A stretch of 64,000 bases of DNA from Straminergon stramineum (Eukaryota > Streptophyta > Bryopsida > Hypnales > Calliergonaceae): the NCBI GenBank assembly GCA_963920665.1, contig OY987269.1, positions 14,572,501-14,636,500 of the forward strand, read 5' to 3'. Under the pieces are notes generated by a model. It saw only the letters and a program-made list of their open reading frames with translations, was not told the DNA's origin and ran no database searches. The position numbers and the translations under genes were made by a program. This document shows, piece by piece, positions 1-9,820 of this stretch. Within the stretch, counting starts at the first letter, position 1. The number at the start of each line of letters is the position of its first letter.

Positions 1-2095
1 TACCTAATGGCTCCTCATTCTCTTCCGAGGTATTTCCATCCATAAGGTACTTTTTGTAGAACACTGTAGGATTGCGTCCACGTTTCTCACGTTCAAGTTT
101 ACTGTTGGTGTAGATATACACCAATGCTTCCGCCTTGGATGTGGTTAGGCGATTTCGCATTTTATTGTGCACAAACGAATACATGCTCCAATTCCTTTCA
201 CATGATGATGCTGAGCACGTCAAAGATAGAACTCTCATTGCAATTTTTGGGAGAACATTAGCACCCACAAGATTCCACCATTGATGAGGCATTAGTTTAC
301 ATTGTGTAATATCAGGAGCCTCTTCTAAGGGGTCAAAAGGACCTGTCTTCTCTTCGAACTGCATGAGCTCCTGCAATGCCTCCATGTATGATAATCCCAA
401 TGACTCGCTCATTTTTCGAAGCACCCGATTTAAGGCTCTTTTGGCCACACCGTCGTTACGAAGGGTTCCTACTTCAATCAAGAAAGGATTTAAGAGTGCC
501 CCTGCATAGTGTAGGTCTGTGAGCATCAATTTCCAACGAGCCTCGAATTGCGTCTCAAACTTCGTTGCAGTTTCATCATTCAGAAAAAAAGGTTCGTTTC
601 TCAAGCTCCACACGTGCTCTTGAAGAGTCTTCATAACCAACCAAGCCTTAGGCATTGCCGGGGCTTTCCCATCAAACACTCGGAGAGAAATAATGACAAG
701 CTCCACCATGTGCAAAAAATTCTCACACTCCACCCAAAAAGATTTTGCATGAATGTCATTCCGCGCTATACGGGCTCGCGCACTCAATACATCTCCATTT
801 TGGCGACGTTCCAAACTAGCCTCAAATTGCACATATGTCTCATCCATTATCACTCGCATCAATGCTGACTTGCACTCCACCACACGTGATATCACGAGGA
901 AGTTCACTGCAAAGCGTGTTTTAGAAGGCATTCGCAATGCCTTGTCCGGGGAGTACTTTCGGAAGAGAGCTAATGTGGAATGGTACCTCTTGATGTATTT
1001 TACTATCTGCGTACAACGTCGTACTATTCTCGTCACCTTGACATCCTTTGCCCAGTCTTCCAAAAGCAAGTCCAAAATGTGTGCTGCGCATCCTTGGGTA
1101 TACATGTGAGGATATTTCTCTTGTAATGCCTTTAAAGTCCCCGTCATGACAATAGCATTGTCCGTATACAGTTGGACAATGTTTTGGGGGCCAACCTCTT
1201 CTATGTATTGTGCCATCATATTGGTTGTGTACGCAATGTCCTTCTTCTCCCCTGTGGTGTCCATCGATCCAAGAAACACATCCCCCGCAGGACACACGAG
1301 CATTAAATTTAGTAATGGACGGCTATTAGTATCAGACCAACCATCCGAACAGATAGTCGCTCCATAAACTTCGATAGAGTGCTTTGTCCGCTCAGTGACC
1401 ATTTTAGAAACACTTTCTTTCTTTGGCTCTATCATTCTTGTACGCAAAGCATTGTATGAGGGTGGTTGGTATCGTAGTCCTGATGCCGCTGTCTCTTTCA
1501 CTGCTTTCACAAAGGCAGGATGGCGCGCAACATTGAACGCGATGCTAGCCTCATAAAAAAAGGAAGCCCACATGGTATCTAACTTTGCTCTCGTGCTACT
1601 TTGTAATGCCTCATCCATGCTAGTTTGCCTAGAAATGGAAGGGTTATTCCTCCTCAAAATTGTTTGAGTGGAATCTCCTGAATCTGTAATAGGGAGCATT
1701 GGTTCATTCGTAGCACTAGGCTCCTTTGACCTCTCCCTATACCCCTCCAACATAGGCTCAACCATAGTCTCGTCTACAACATCAAATTCTGGAACCTCCT
1801 CATGCATTTGTTCAAAGCTCATTTCCTTTGGAACAACCCCACCACAAGTCCTAAACTTTTGCAATACTGCCCATGGGATTTTCTTACATCGCTCCGATGC
1901 AATCCTGCCGCCAAATCCAAAGTGACAAAATGCCCGCTTTCGTACAAATACGGAGGTCCACCCACAGAAAACACATGTTCGTGTGTTTCCCGCAAATTGA
2001 CGGTCAATGTCTACAACCAACCAAGGGTCCCACTCCTTCGTGGCTCTCCTTGTATCGTTAATGGTAGTCCTCCTCCCCTCACCCCGACTAGCCAT
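1..2095 (-). CDS. hAT-superfamily transposase (BED zinc finger, DUF659, dimerisation domain), partial at window edge
   Basis: The frame is open from an ATG at 2095 to the left edge, about 698 codons, and probably lacks only its last residues. A BED-like zinc finger uses C41, C44, H58 and C70. A DUF659 signature (SDGWSDTNSRPLLN) begins near residue 250, a CAAH motif sits at 336-339, and the hAT C-terminal dimerisation motif (ASSCERNWS) lies near residues 623-633, followed by a conserved LVYI..N segment. These are the ordered landmarks of plant hAT transposases, which cut and paste DNA in the nucleus. I translated most of the frame and found no internal stop, unlike nearly every other mobile-element gene here. 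A TATA box and a GC-rich minisatellite lie upstream. Terminal inverted repeats and target-site duplications were not identified, so element limits are unknown. Confidence 0.88.
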   Translation of the reverse strand, partial: MASRGEGRRTTINDTRRATKEWDPWLVVDIDRQFAGNTRTCVFCGWTSVFVRKRAFCHFGFGGRIASERCKKIPWAVLQKFRTCGGVVPKEMSFEQMHEEVPEFDVVDETMVEPMLEGYRERSKEPSATNEPMLPITDSGDSTQTILRRNNPSISRQTSMDEALQSSTRAKLDTMWASFFYEASIAFNVARHPAFVKAVKETAASGLRYQPPSYNALRTRMIEPKKESVSKMVTERTKHSIEVYGATICSDGWSDTNSRPLLNLMLVCPAGDVFLGSMDTTGEKKDIAYTTNMMAQYIEEVGPQNIVQLYTDNAIVMTGTLKALQEKYPHMYTQGCAAHILDLLLEDWAKDVKVTRIVRRCTQIVKYIKRYHSTLALFRKYSPDKALRMPSKTRFAVNFLVISRVVECKSALMRVIMDETYVQFEASLERRQNGDVLSARARIARNDIHAKSFWVECENFLHMVELVIISLRVFDGKAPAMPKAWLVMKTLQEHVWSLRNEPFFLNDETATKFETQFEARWKLMLTDLHYAGALLNPFLIEVGTLRNDGVAKRALNRVLRKMSESLGLSYMEALQELMQFEEKTGPFDPLEEAPDITQCKLMPHQWWNLVGANVLPKIAMRVLSLTCSASSCERNWSMYSFVHNKMRNRLTTSKAEALVYIYTNSKLEREKRGRNPTVFYKKYLMDGNTSEENEEPLG

Positions 2096-2320
2096 ATTGT
2101 TCCTCGCCTATGAGTTCTTCAAACAATATTATCATATGAATCAAAGCCTTGATTTAGAAAAAAGAATGGCAAAGCCACTTGCTTTGAACGGTCTTTTAAA
2201 CCACACAAACCAAGTCGTTGCCCTCCAAAGAACCAAACATCCGCAAGAAGCCTCTTTCGAAGATTCAAGGCAAGAGTTCATCCCTGAAGCAAGGTGAAAA
2301 CCACAGTCCGGGCCTTCAGC

Positions 2321-2326
2321 TTTATA
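2321..2326 (-). promoter_or_regulatory. TATA box of the hAT gene
   Basis: TATAAA on the minus strand, about 225 bp before the start codon and about 20 bp downstream of the minisatellite edge. The array therefore abuts the core promoter. Start-site mapping is not possible from sequence alone. Confidence 0.45.
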
Positions 2327-2339
2327 CTGCCGTTCTGCT

Positions 2340-2705
2340 AGCACCGCAAGTCGCCCCCTGAGAGCTAGAATGGGTGCAGGAAACGGGCGACATCGTAATA
2401 GGTGCACTCGCCCCGTGGGTGATTGCGGGTCGACGGTTTGCACTAGGAGCACGCATGCAGATCAAAGGGCGACTGTGAGTCCAAGGGGGGCGACTGCGGG
2501 TCCAAGGGGGGCGACTACGGGTTGAAAAAGAGGCAACTGCGGGTAAGGGGGGCGAGTGCGGGTGGAAGGGGGGGCGACTACGGGTCCAGGGGGGGGCAAC
2601 TGCGGGTCTAGGGGGGGCAACTGCGGGTCCAGGGGGGGCGACTGCGGGTAGAAGGGGGCGACCGCGGGTCTCAAGAGGCGACTTCGGGTACTTGAAGGGC
2701 AACCG
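2340..2705. repeat. GC-rich minisatellite (GGCGACTGCGGGT family) upstream of hAT gene
   Basis: About 15 degenerate copies of a 13-25 bp unit with core GGCGACTGCGGGT, separated by runs of G. Read on the coding strand of the hAT gene the core is ACCCGCAGTCGCC, the same orientation as at four other gene starts in this window. Pro/Arg-rich open frames here are by-products of the repeat, not genes. Confidence 0.85.
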
Positions 2706-2709
2706 CGCT

Positions 2710-3580
2710 TACGCTTTAGGACCCAAGGCCATTTTTGTTATCCCGTTAGCGTTCCATCGCTGAGTTTCTAGATGAAAGTCATCCTAGTTTAGATAGAGAT
2801 TTTATTAAACCCTAAACACTATCCAAGGGTTTCACGTGGTATTTATAGATACTTCAAAAAAAGATTTTCGGGAGTATGGTCATAGACTTAAAGAATGCAA
2901 TTTTTTTTTTTAAACAACCACATGAAGGGAAGCTCATTTCAAATCCATTCCAACAAACTTAAGAAAAAATAAATAGAATTAGCTTGTACTCAAATGTGGA
3001 AAAAATTAAGAACTTTCTCTTTCAAATTAAAAAGAAAAATGGGGGACAACATTGGTTGATCAAACCATATACATGGAATCCACAACTCAAAATGTATAAC
3101 TTCCATTTCTCTATCAATTCCAAAAGTATTCTTTTGAGTACCTTTTTAGGATGTTTTTTCCCAAATTATAAATCTCAAGAAGAGTCCATACATTCACGAG
3201 GTGAAGGGCATGGGAATGTTGTCATTTACAATATGTTCAAACCATATGTTAAAATACAGAAAAATGCAACCATATAAACTTATATTGAAACTCTCATGGA
3301 TGATGCAGCTTAAATTTATTGAGGGTTCTTTGTGTAGACTCAAAGTTACTAGAATTCTTTTTTTTTTTAAAACACTACACAAATTTAACAAGAAATTAAC
3401 ATTCACATAACTTGAAATCATCAAAATTTGTCAAAAATTCAAATGTTTGGATCCAAATGCAATCACATTTTCATACACAAAAAATAAAAATAAACATTCT
3501 TGTATTTCAGCAAAAATAAGGACAAAGCCTTTTTCTTCATATATCTTGGAAGAAGTACATAGTCATAAAAGAAACAAGAG
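2710..3580. other. Intergenic, AT-rich, no gene recognised
   Basis: AT-rich sequence with poly-A and poly-T runs. Short open frames show no family resemblance. It separates two minus-strand genes. Confidence 0.5.
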
Positions 3581-3584
3581 CCAC

Positions 3585-5149
3585 CTAATTTATACTCCAT
3601 CCATTTCCCCTTGTTCTTCCCTTTTTCTTCTTTTCCAATTCTATTTGGGCTCTTGCCACTCTCTCTTCCCTCTTCAAAAGAGTCAGGTCATGGTTCCACA
3701 TCTTATTTTGGATCCACCACTTCTTGAACAATGACATGAACCTGATGTGTGCCTTCGGCCACGACATCTTTTCCTCCAACTTCTGTTCCAATCTTTTCAC
3801 AGACGCTAACTTCATCTTCAACTTCTCTATTTCCGTAGTGGATGACAAATCTTCAACATCCACAGACAATGAATCCGATTGCAACGACCGGTCAATAGGA
3901 TCTGCATCCTTCATCTCCTTCAGGCGGTTCAATGTCGATCTTGCCTTTTCCACACCTCCTTTTTCAATGGCAAGGTTGTTTTCTTCCATCCTACATTTTC
4001 CCATTATTGTTTGAAGTCGTTCATCCATAACAGGATTGACATTTGAACTAGAACCTCCATCTTCTCCCTTATTGAACTTGAGGTAAAATTGTTCCAGTTG
4101 TTCCATTTCTCTTTGTTGGGCTGCCAAACGAGTTTGTCCAGCTTGAATTAGTTCTTTGAGGGTGCCCACATCCTCAACCTGAATCTCTTGTGCGCTTCGC
4201 TTCTCGATGATCTTACACTCCCTTTCTTTTTCTTCAAGATCCTTTAAAAGCATCTCCAACTCCACTTTATAGGATTCTTTCGTCCGCCGTTTATTGTCTT
4301 CTCCAAGTACACCTTGATGTTCTTGTTCCATTTCACGCAATCCTTCCATGGAAGGCAAATTCATCAAGGTCAAAGGAATCTCTTCTTCGGCTTCACTCTC
4401 CCCATCCAACCTATCTTCATTAATTTCTTGCAAGTGAGCTTGCACGTAATGGAACACTTCGTCATCTTCGGGAGGACGGACCCCTATCGATTCCACAGAC
4501 ATAAAAGGTTCTCCATCCATTGGTGTGGTCCGTTGCATGTTGCCTTCTTCTGATACCACCAATGCTAAGTTTTCTTCCATTGATGTATCTTCCATCCTGT
4601 CCCTAGGTTTAGGCAATGGCTCTTCATCGGAGTCCGATTCTCCAATTGACGTTGACCAAACATAATCCTCATCTGCCACTCCTTCTATAATGTTCTTTTT
4701 GGGCCCTAGCCCATCCCGAGGATTATTTGAAGGACCCGCTCTTGGAATGTCATTTGTAGCTGGAAGCGTGACATTCTTGGATGTTTTGAAGGTCATCCAA
4801 TCTACCGTTTTCCCCAATTGTAACTCTGCATATACCATTTGGCATATGCCCATTGAGACTTCGCTCCGTGGAATTTTTCGCTTTCCCTACAATGCTCGGT
4901 ACACTTCAATACATCTCTGGACAAATGCATCATCCTTGCAGTAATGAAGATTTGCTTGGTTTTGCTTCACATGGTGAATGTGTCGATGGTAAGGGAAGAG
5001 CTTGTCGATATGGCACCAATCCACAAATAACTTGCAAGTCGTCAAGGTCCAATCGGAATTTACATGACGCCATCCCCGATATGCCTTAGCCGTTGGTCAA
5101 GAAGGGCGCGTCGTTGCCTGCTATGGCGATCTCCTTTCTTCTTCGTCAT
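3585..5149 (-). pseudogene. WCHI-family coiled-coil protein, broken copy A
   Basis: Relatives at 12.3-15.2, 16.5-19.0 and 36.8-38.6 kb share an N-terminal block of about 100 residues: W-T-x2-TCK, then WCHI-x-K-x-FP, then RC-x-E, then a YAE..L..VDW ending. Here it reads TCKLFVDWCHIDKLFP and ends YAELQLGKTVDWMTF. An acidic, Ser-rich middle and a long charged coiled coil (roughly 3650-4350) follow. The start region (ATG at 5149) and the WCHI block are in different frames, so at least one frameshift lies between about 5060 and 5110. An in-frame TAG at 4887-4889 interrupts the block just before the YAE motif. The open part after the stop is 422 codons. Function is unknown; a scaffold or interaction role is only suggested by the coiled coil. 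Confidence 0.7.
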
Positions 5150-5339
5150 CTTGTCGTGTCACTCTAGCGTAAAGAGAACTAGACTTTTGTTGATAATATA
5201 ACCAAAGAAATGAACTCGTAAACGTGGAAGCCACAACACGTGTAGATGCCCAAACTTCCAACCCACGAATCGGCAGTCAGACGCTTCAAGGCGGATGAAA
5301 GGCGCGGTACGACGAAGGAAGTGACGACTTGGGAATCCA

Positions 5340-5790
5340 GTATCCCCTTAAATACCCAAAGTCGCCTAGGGCGCGTGCGGGTCTTGGGCGACCGCGGGTC
5401 TGGGTCCCACTGTTCAGAAATTGCCATTCAGGAAAAATTACAGTTTCTGGAAGGAGACCTCGGGTGCAAGGTGACCGTGGGTATAGGGGGGCAGTTGCAT
5501 ATGGCGACCACAGGTCTTTTCCTAGGCGACCTCGGGTAATGGGGCGACCACGGGTACAGGGGGCGGCTGCATATAGGGCGACCACAGGTCATTTCCTGGG
5601 TGACCGCGGGTACAGGGGCGGCTGCATATAGGGCGACCACAGGTCATTTCTTGGGCGACCGCGGGTAATGGGGCGACCACGGGTCTCAGATTCCAAAAGG
5701 TCTTCCCCAGTTCATGACGATGGGAGCGGCTACGTATGGGGCGACCTCGGGTCAGGGGCGTCTACGGGTCAGGGGCGCCAAAAAACATGA
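5340..5790. repeat. GC-rich minisatellite upstream of WCHI copy A, with TATA-like edge
   Basis: Repeated GGGCGACCGCGGGT and GGCGACCACAGGT units with GGGCGGCTGCATATA variants. On the gene strand the core reads ACCCGCGGTCGCC. A TATTTAAGG element (5347-5355, minus strand) lies at the gene-proximal edge, followed around 5270-5308 by a leader resembling those before the kinase gene and the 12.3-kb gene. Confidence 0.8.
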
Positions 5791-5964
5791 GTTTGAGTTT
5801 CCGCCCTAACAAATTGGAGGGAAGGTGTTCAAACTTTTCAAGTACCTCTCCCCCCTTTTCTGAAGATTAACTCCAGAAAATTCTAAGAATGAGGCATTCA
5901 AGACAAAGTGATCAAAAGTTAATTAAGTAATAAAGAAAGAGAATTGGTTGACGAAGTGGAGAGT

Positions 5965-6625
5965 TGGAAAAGCCCTTCTTCCTAACATTTTATTTCTTCT
6001 TCATCCATCCATGTGGTCATGTAAAATTCAACGTAACCATTTCCTACTTTCATTTTTGGAGGGAGTACATTAAAAGGAGACCTTTCCTTGTGGGGGGAAA
6101 CGATATACAAATAAAATACTGAAACTGTGGGATGCATGAAGAGAAATCTTTTTATCTACATCAAAAGTGGTTTTAAAAAATGGAGACTTGGGAAAGCTCT
6201 TCTCCTTGACATTTTCTTTTTCCGCATGCTCATGTAAAATTCAACATGACCATTTCCTATTTTAATTTTTAGAGGGAGTACATTTGGAGGAGACATTCCC
6301 TTTGGGGGGAAACGATGTACAAAAAAAATACTAACACCATGAGATGCATGAAGAAAAAATCTTTTGATCTCCATAAGAAGTGTTTTTTAAAAATGGAGAC
6401 TTGGGGAAGCTCTTCTCCTTCACAATTTTTTTTCTTCGTGCTCATGTAAAATTCAACATGACCATTTCCTATTTTTATTTTTAGAGGGAGTACATTTGGA
6501 GGAGACATTCCCTTTGGGGGGAAACGATGTACAAAAAAAATACTAACACCATGAGATGCATGAAGAAAAAATCTTTTGATCTACATAGGAAGTGTTTTTT
6601 AAAAATGGAGACTTGGGAAAGCCCT
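5965..6625. repeat. Tandem repeat, unit about 212 bp, three copies plus a partial fourth
   Basis: The motif TGGAGACTTGGG recurs at 6181, 6394 and 6606 (spacing 213 and 212), and a more diverged unit precedes 6181. Each unit contains a GGGGGGAAACGATGTACAA motif and GAGGGAGTACATT. No coding potential is evident; the short minus-strand frames merely repeat with the unit. Confidence 0.75.
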
Positions 6626-6934
6626 TCTCCTCGTCATTTCATTTTCCATCTTTAAACATAGGAATTTGAATAGGGTCCTCCTCTTGATACATCAAGGGGA
6701 TTTAAAACACATTTGAAGGGGTGAATGAATATTGAATTTATTGAAGATTAAAAAGTTCGGAAATGACACCTTCAATGGTTTATATCTTACAAGTGCAAGG
6801 TTGAGGAGTTCAAACTTTTTTATGACATATAATGAAAAGCAAATCACATGTGTTTATCATTTTATCCACCCTAAAAAATAGAAGTACATTACTTTTGGGG
6901 TGGCATACATGGAGAAGGTCCATGGTTTTTCTAT

Positions 6935-6985
6935 AGGGTTTAGGGTATAGGGTTTAGGGTATAGGGTTAGGGTTTAGGGTTTGGA
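6935..6985 (+). repeat. Interstitial telomere-like (TTTAGGG)n run
   Basis: Several GGGTTTAGGG and GGGTATAGGG units in tandem. The motif is the Arabidopsis-type plant telomere repeat with degenerate spacers. Confidence 0.7.
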
Positions 6986-7189
6986 AAACCCTCTTCAATT
7001 TTTCTAATTAGTCTTACTATAATTCTGTATTTATAGACTGATTTTGTAGTATTAACTCGCTACCAATATTGAAGAACAGGTTAGTTTTAGTCAATGAAGC
7101 ACGCAATTAAGTCTGACTTCATTAGTGTTGGAGATGGTTCACATCTTCTGCTATGGTGGTTTCTGGACTGGCGTGACTTTAAGATAGAG

Positions 7190-8045
7190 GCGATTGCTGG
7201 TGGGGGGCGACTTCAGGTCCTGGGTGACCGCGGGTAGGCGCTTGGTCTTCTCGCTTGCTGTTGTTGAGCCCAATTCGGTGGAATGGGGCGACTGCGAGTG
7301 GGTTTAGGGTTTAGGTCTCGGGCGACTGCGGGTAGGGGCGACTTCAGGTCCTCGGCGACCGCGGGTGGGGGCGATTTCAGGTCCTGGTGGTTTCGAGGCC
7401 AATTTGGTGGATTGGGGGCGACCTTGGGTGGGGGGGCGACTTCAGGTTCTGGGCGACCGCGGCTTGGGGGCGACTTCAGGTCCTGGGTGACCGCGGGTGG
7501 GAGCGCGGTCTTTTGTTTTGGTGGTTTCCAGACTAATTTAGCGGAGGGGGGGGGGCGACTTCAGGTCCTGGGTGACTACGGGTGGGGGCGCAGGCTTCTG
7601 TTTTGGTGGTTTCCAAACTTATTTGGCGGAGGGGGGGGGGCGACCGCGGGTGGGGGCGACTTCAGGTCCTGGTGGTTTCGAGCCCAATTTGGTGGATGGA
7701 GGGGCAACCGCGGCTTGGGGGCGACTTCAGGTCCTGGGCGACCGCGGGTGGGAGCGTGGTCTTCTGTTTTGGTGGTTTCCAGACTAATTTGGCGGAGGGG
7801 GGGGGCGACCGTAGGTGGGGGGCGACTTCAGGTCCTGGGCGACTGCGGGTGGGGGCGCGGGCTTCTGTTTTGGTGGTTTCCAGACTTATTTGGCGGAGGG
7901 GGGGGGGCGACCGCGGGTGGGGGGCGACTTCAGGTTCTGGGCGAGCGCGGGTGGGGGCGACTTCAGGTCCTAGTGGTTTCGAGCCCAATTTCGTGGATTG
8001 GGGGGCAACTGCGGGTGGGGGCGTGCCTTCCAATCCAAAGAAGTT
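7190..8045. repeat. Higher-order GC-rich minisatellite array
   Basis: Units of GGGGCGACTTCAGGTCCTGG and GGCGACCGCGGGTGGG alternate with blocks carrying CCCAATTTGGTGGA and TTTTGGTGGTTTCCAGACT. The TTTGGCGGAGGGG block recurs near 7537, 7619, 7781 and 7882, showing a higher-order period. A related subfamily in reverse orientation lies at 33.2-33.56 kb. The long Gly/Trp-rich open frames in all phases here come from the repeat. No gene is recognised to the left, although a TCTATAAATACAG element occurs on the minus strand near 7033. Confidence 0.8.
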
Positions 8046-9495
8046 TTAATAAGTATAACGAGTTCAACTTTTAACATCCAAGAACAAGTCACTTCATTAG
8101 GACCTTGGGGTCTTCAAGGCATCTTCAGGTGATGCATGGAAGGTTTTGGCTTCCTCGAAGTCATTGTTCTTGTGGAGGTCTCGGGTTCGATCCCCAATGA
8201 GATCAATTTGGTTTGGTTCTTGTAGCCAACCAACAAAAAAGAAAAAAAAAGACGTCAAGCTAGTTCCATGTGGTATGTGGGAGGGAAGGTGATTTGATTC
8301 GCAAGGTCTAGGGGATGGTCCATGAGAGTTATAAGAAATCAGTATTGAATTTTGGATGGAAATGTATGTGGTGCAACCTTGCACCTCATACATTTCCGTA
8401 CGAAATTCAATACTGACCATCTCAACCCTCATAGCACATCTCTGAAACCTTGGGAATCAAATGATGTTTCCTGCTCACCTATCGGAGTGACCAAACTTGA
8501 CGTTTTGTCTCTTTGGAGAGAGATTATTTTTTTGTATAGAAAAGTTGAAGTAAACCTTGGATAGCTTTTACAAGAACATATTGAATGTCCTCCATAGAAT
8601 ACTTAGCCAAAGAAATTGTACATTGTATAAGGATTTGCATGTGACAGTTCTTCATCTTTAAATGATGGGGTGGCTAATTTTGAGTCCATAAATGATAGAA
8701 ACTCTCTATATAGGATAGAAGAGCATCTCATCATCTTGTAAATTTTGTAGTGTAAGAAGGGGTGGTCCTCCTTGGAAAGTTTACTTCCGAAGACCACATC
8801 TATAATTTGTAACTTAACAATTTACAACGTCTAAGAAGGATGATTTCGAAGGTGTCCCATTTGTCCATTTAGAAATTTCTTGTATTTTGTGGGTGACCAA
8901 TTTTGAAGGATTGGCATGCAAAAAAAAGAAATGATAGCATTCAAACACCCTTGATGGTTTGAACAATGTCTTCATCAAGGATAACAATCTTTTGACTTGA
9001 TGTGCATATGCTTCATTTATTGTTCATTTTAATGTGCTCTACAACATGTATGTTTGCATTTATGACCTCTTCCACCCTAAAAGGGTTTAGGGTTGTGTAA
9101 AAAAGCCAAATTCATGTTCACTATAGAGCAAACTTGAAGAAATTAGAAAAAGACTTTGGACACTTCTAAAGTAACCTCTATAATATCATTATGCAAAGGT
9201 AGAATGTAAGTATTTCAAGTTCTCCCTTTTTGTTTCAATAGAAGTCAATCATATCCCGTACTTTTATATTTCTGATTCTCTTTTTCCGTTTTGGCCCATT
9301 CCTTTTTTTTCTTTGTGAACATTGTAGACATATATTTGGAACCATAAAGAAACAAGTCAAAATCTAATTCCACATTGTAGACCATATCATAGTGGTCTTA
9401 TGATTTTATTCGAAAGCAAGCGAAATAGAAGTGGGAAGTTGTAATGCCAATGTTTCTACCCCATATGAAGGTTTCTTTTAGCTATTATTTAGGAT
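8046..9495. other. Intergenic, AT-rich, containing one strong hairpin
   Basis: No gene recognised. The only structure I see is the inverted repeat at 8340-8415, listed separately. Confidence 0.5.
8340..8415. repeat. Near-perfect hairpin (37-bp arms, 2-bp loop)
   Basis: The arm starting CAGTATTGAATTT pairs with the arm ending AAATTCAATACTG. By eye 33 of 37 positions match, with the four mismatches scattered. It could be a small fold-back element, a cruciform, or a small-RNA precursor; sequence alone does not decide. Confidence 0.75.
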
Positions 9496-9504
9496 GGTCC
9501 ATCC

Positions 9505-9680
9505 TTTTTGTACCCGCGGTCGCCCAGGACCAGCGGTCGCCCCCACGCGAATAGTCGCCTCCATCCCCGAGGACCTCTGGAACCCGCAGCCGCCCCCTCC
9601 TGCGGTCGCCCCAACCCGCAGTCGCCCCTCCCGCGGTCGCCCCAACCCGCAGTCGCCCCATACCCGCGGTCGCCATTCTT
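9505..9680. repeat. GC-rich minisatellite upstream of the kinase-like gene
   Basis: Seven or more units of ACCCGCGGTCGCC or ACCCGCAGTCGCC ending about 140 bp before the start codon of the plus-strand gene. Orientation relative to the gene matches the arrays before the hAT and WCHI genes. Confidence 0.85.
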
Positions 9681-9684
9681 GGTC

Positions 9685-9725
9685 TTGCGCATTGGCTTTC
9701 ATCCACTTTGAAGTGGCTGAATGCG
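9685..9725 (+). promoter_or_regulatory. Shared 5' leader element of kinase-like and WCHI genes
   Basis: Begins TTGCGCATTGGCTTTCATCC and continues CACTTTGAAGTGGCTGAATGC. Similar copies occur at 12010-12050 (plus) and about 5270-5308 (minus), each between a minisatellite and a gene start. Conservation between unrelated coding regions suggests a promoter or leader function; this is inference. Confidence 0.5.
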
Positions 9726-9820
9726 TGCTCGTGGGCTAAGGTGATTTCAGAAGGGGAAGTTTTTGCCCATTTTTCTCTCCAAGTTCAAGTCAAGAACGCC
9801 TCGTTTTTCAAAAGAGGACC

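Noticed and set aside
5965..6625. Stowaway-type MITE from the GAGGGAGTA motif
   Set aside because: The motif recurs inside a 212-bp tandem repeat and I see no paired terminal inverted repeat or TA duplication.
7283..8074. Long Gly/Trp/Arg-rich open frames on both strands
   Set aside because: They are readings of the GC-rich minisatellite in several phases and have no independent support. The same applies to Pro/Arg frames at 2.3, 5.4, 9.5, 11.7, 19.3 and 33.2 kb.
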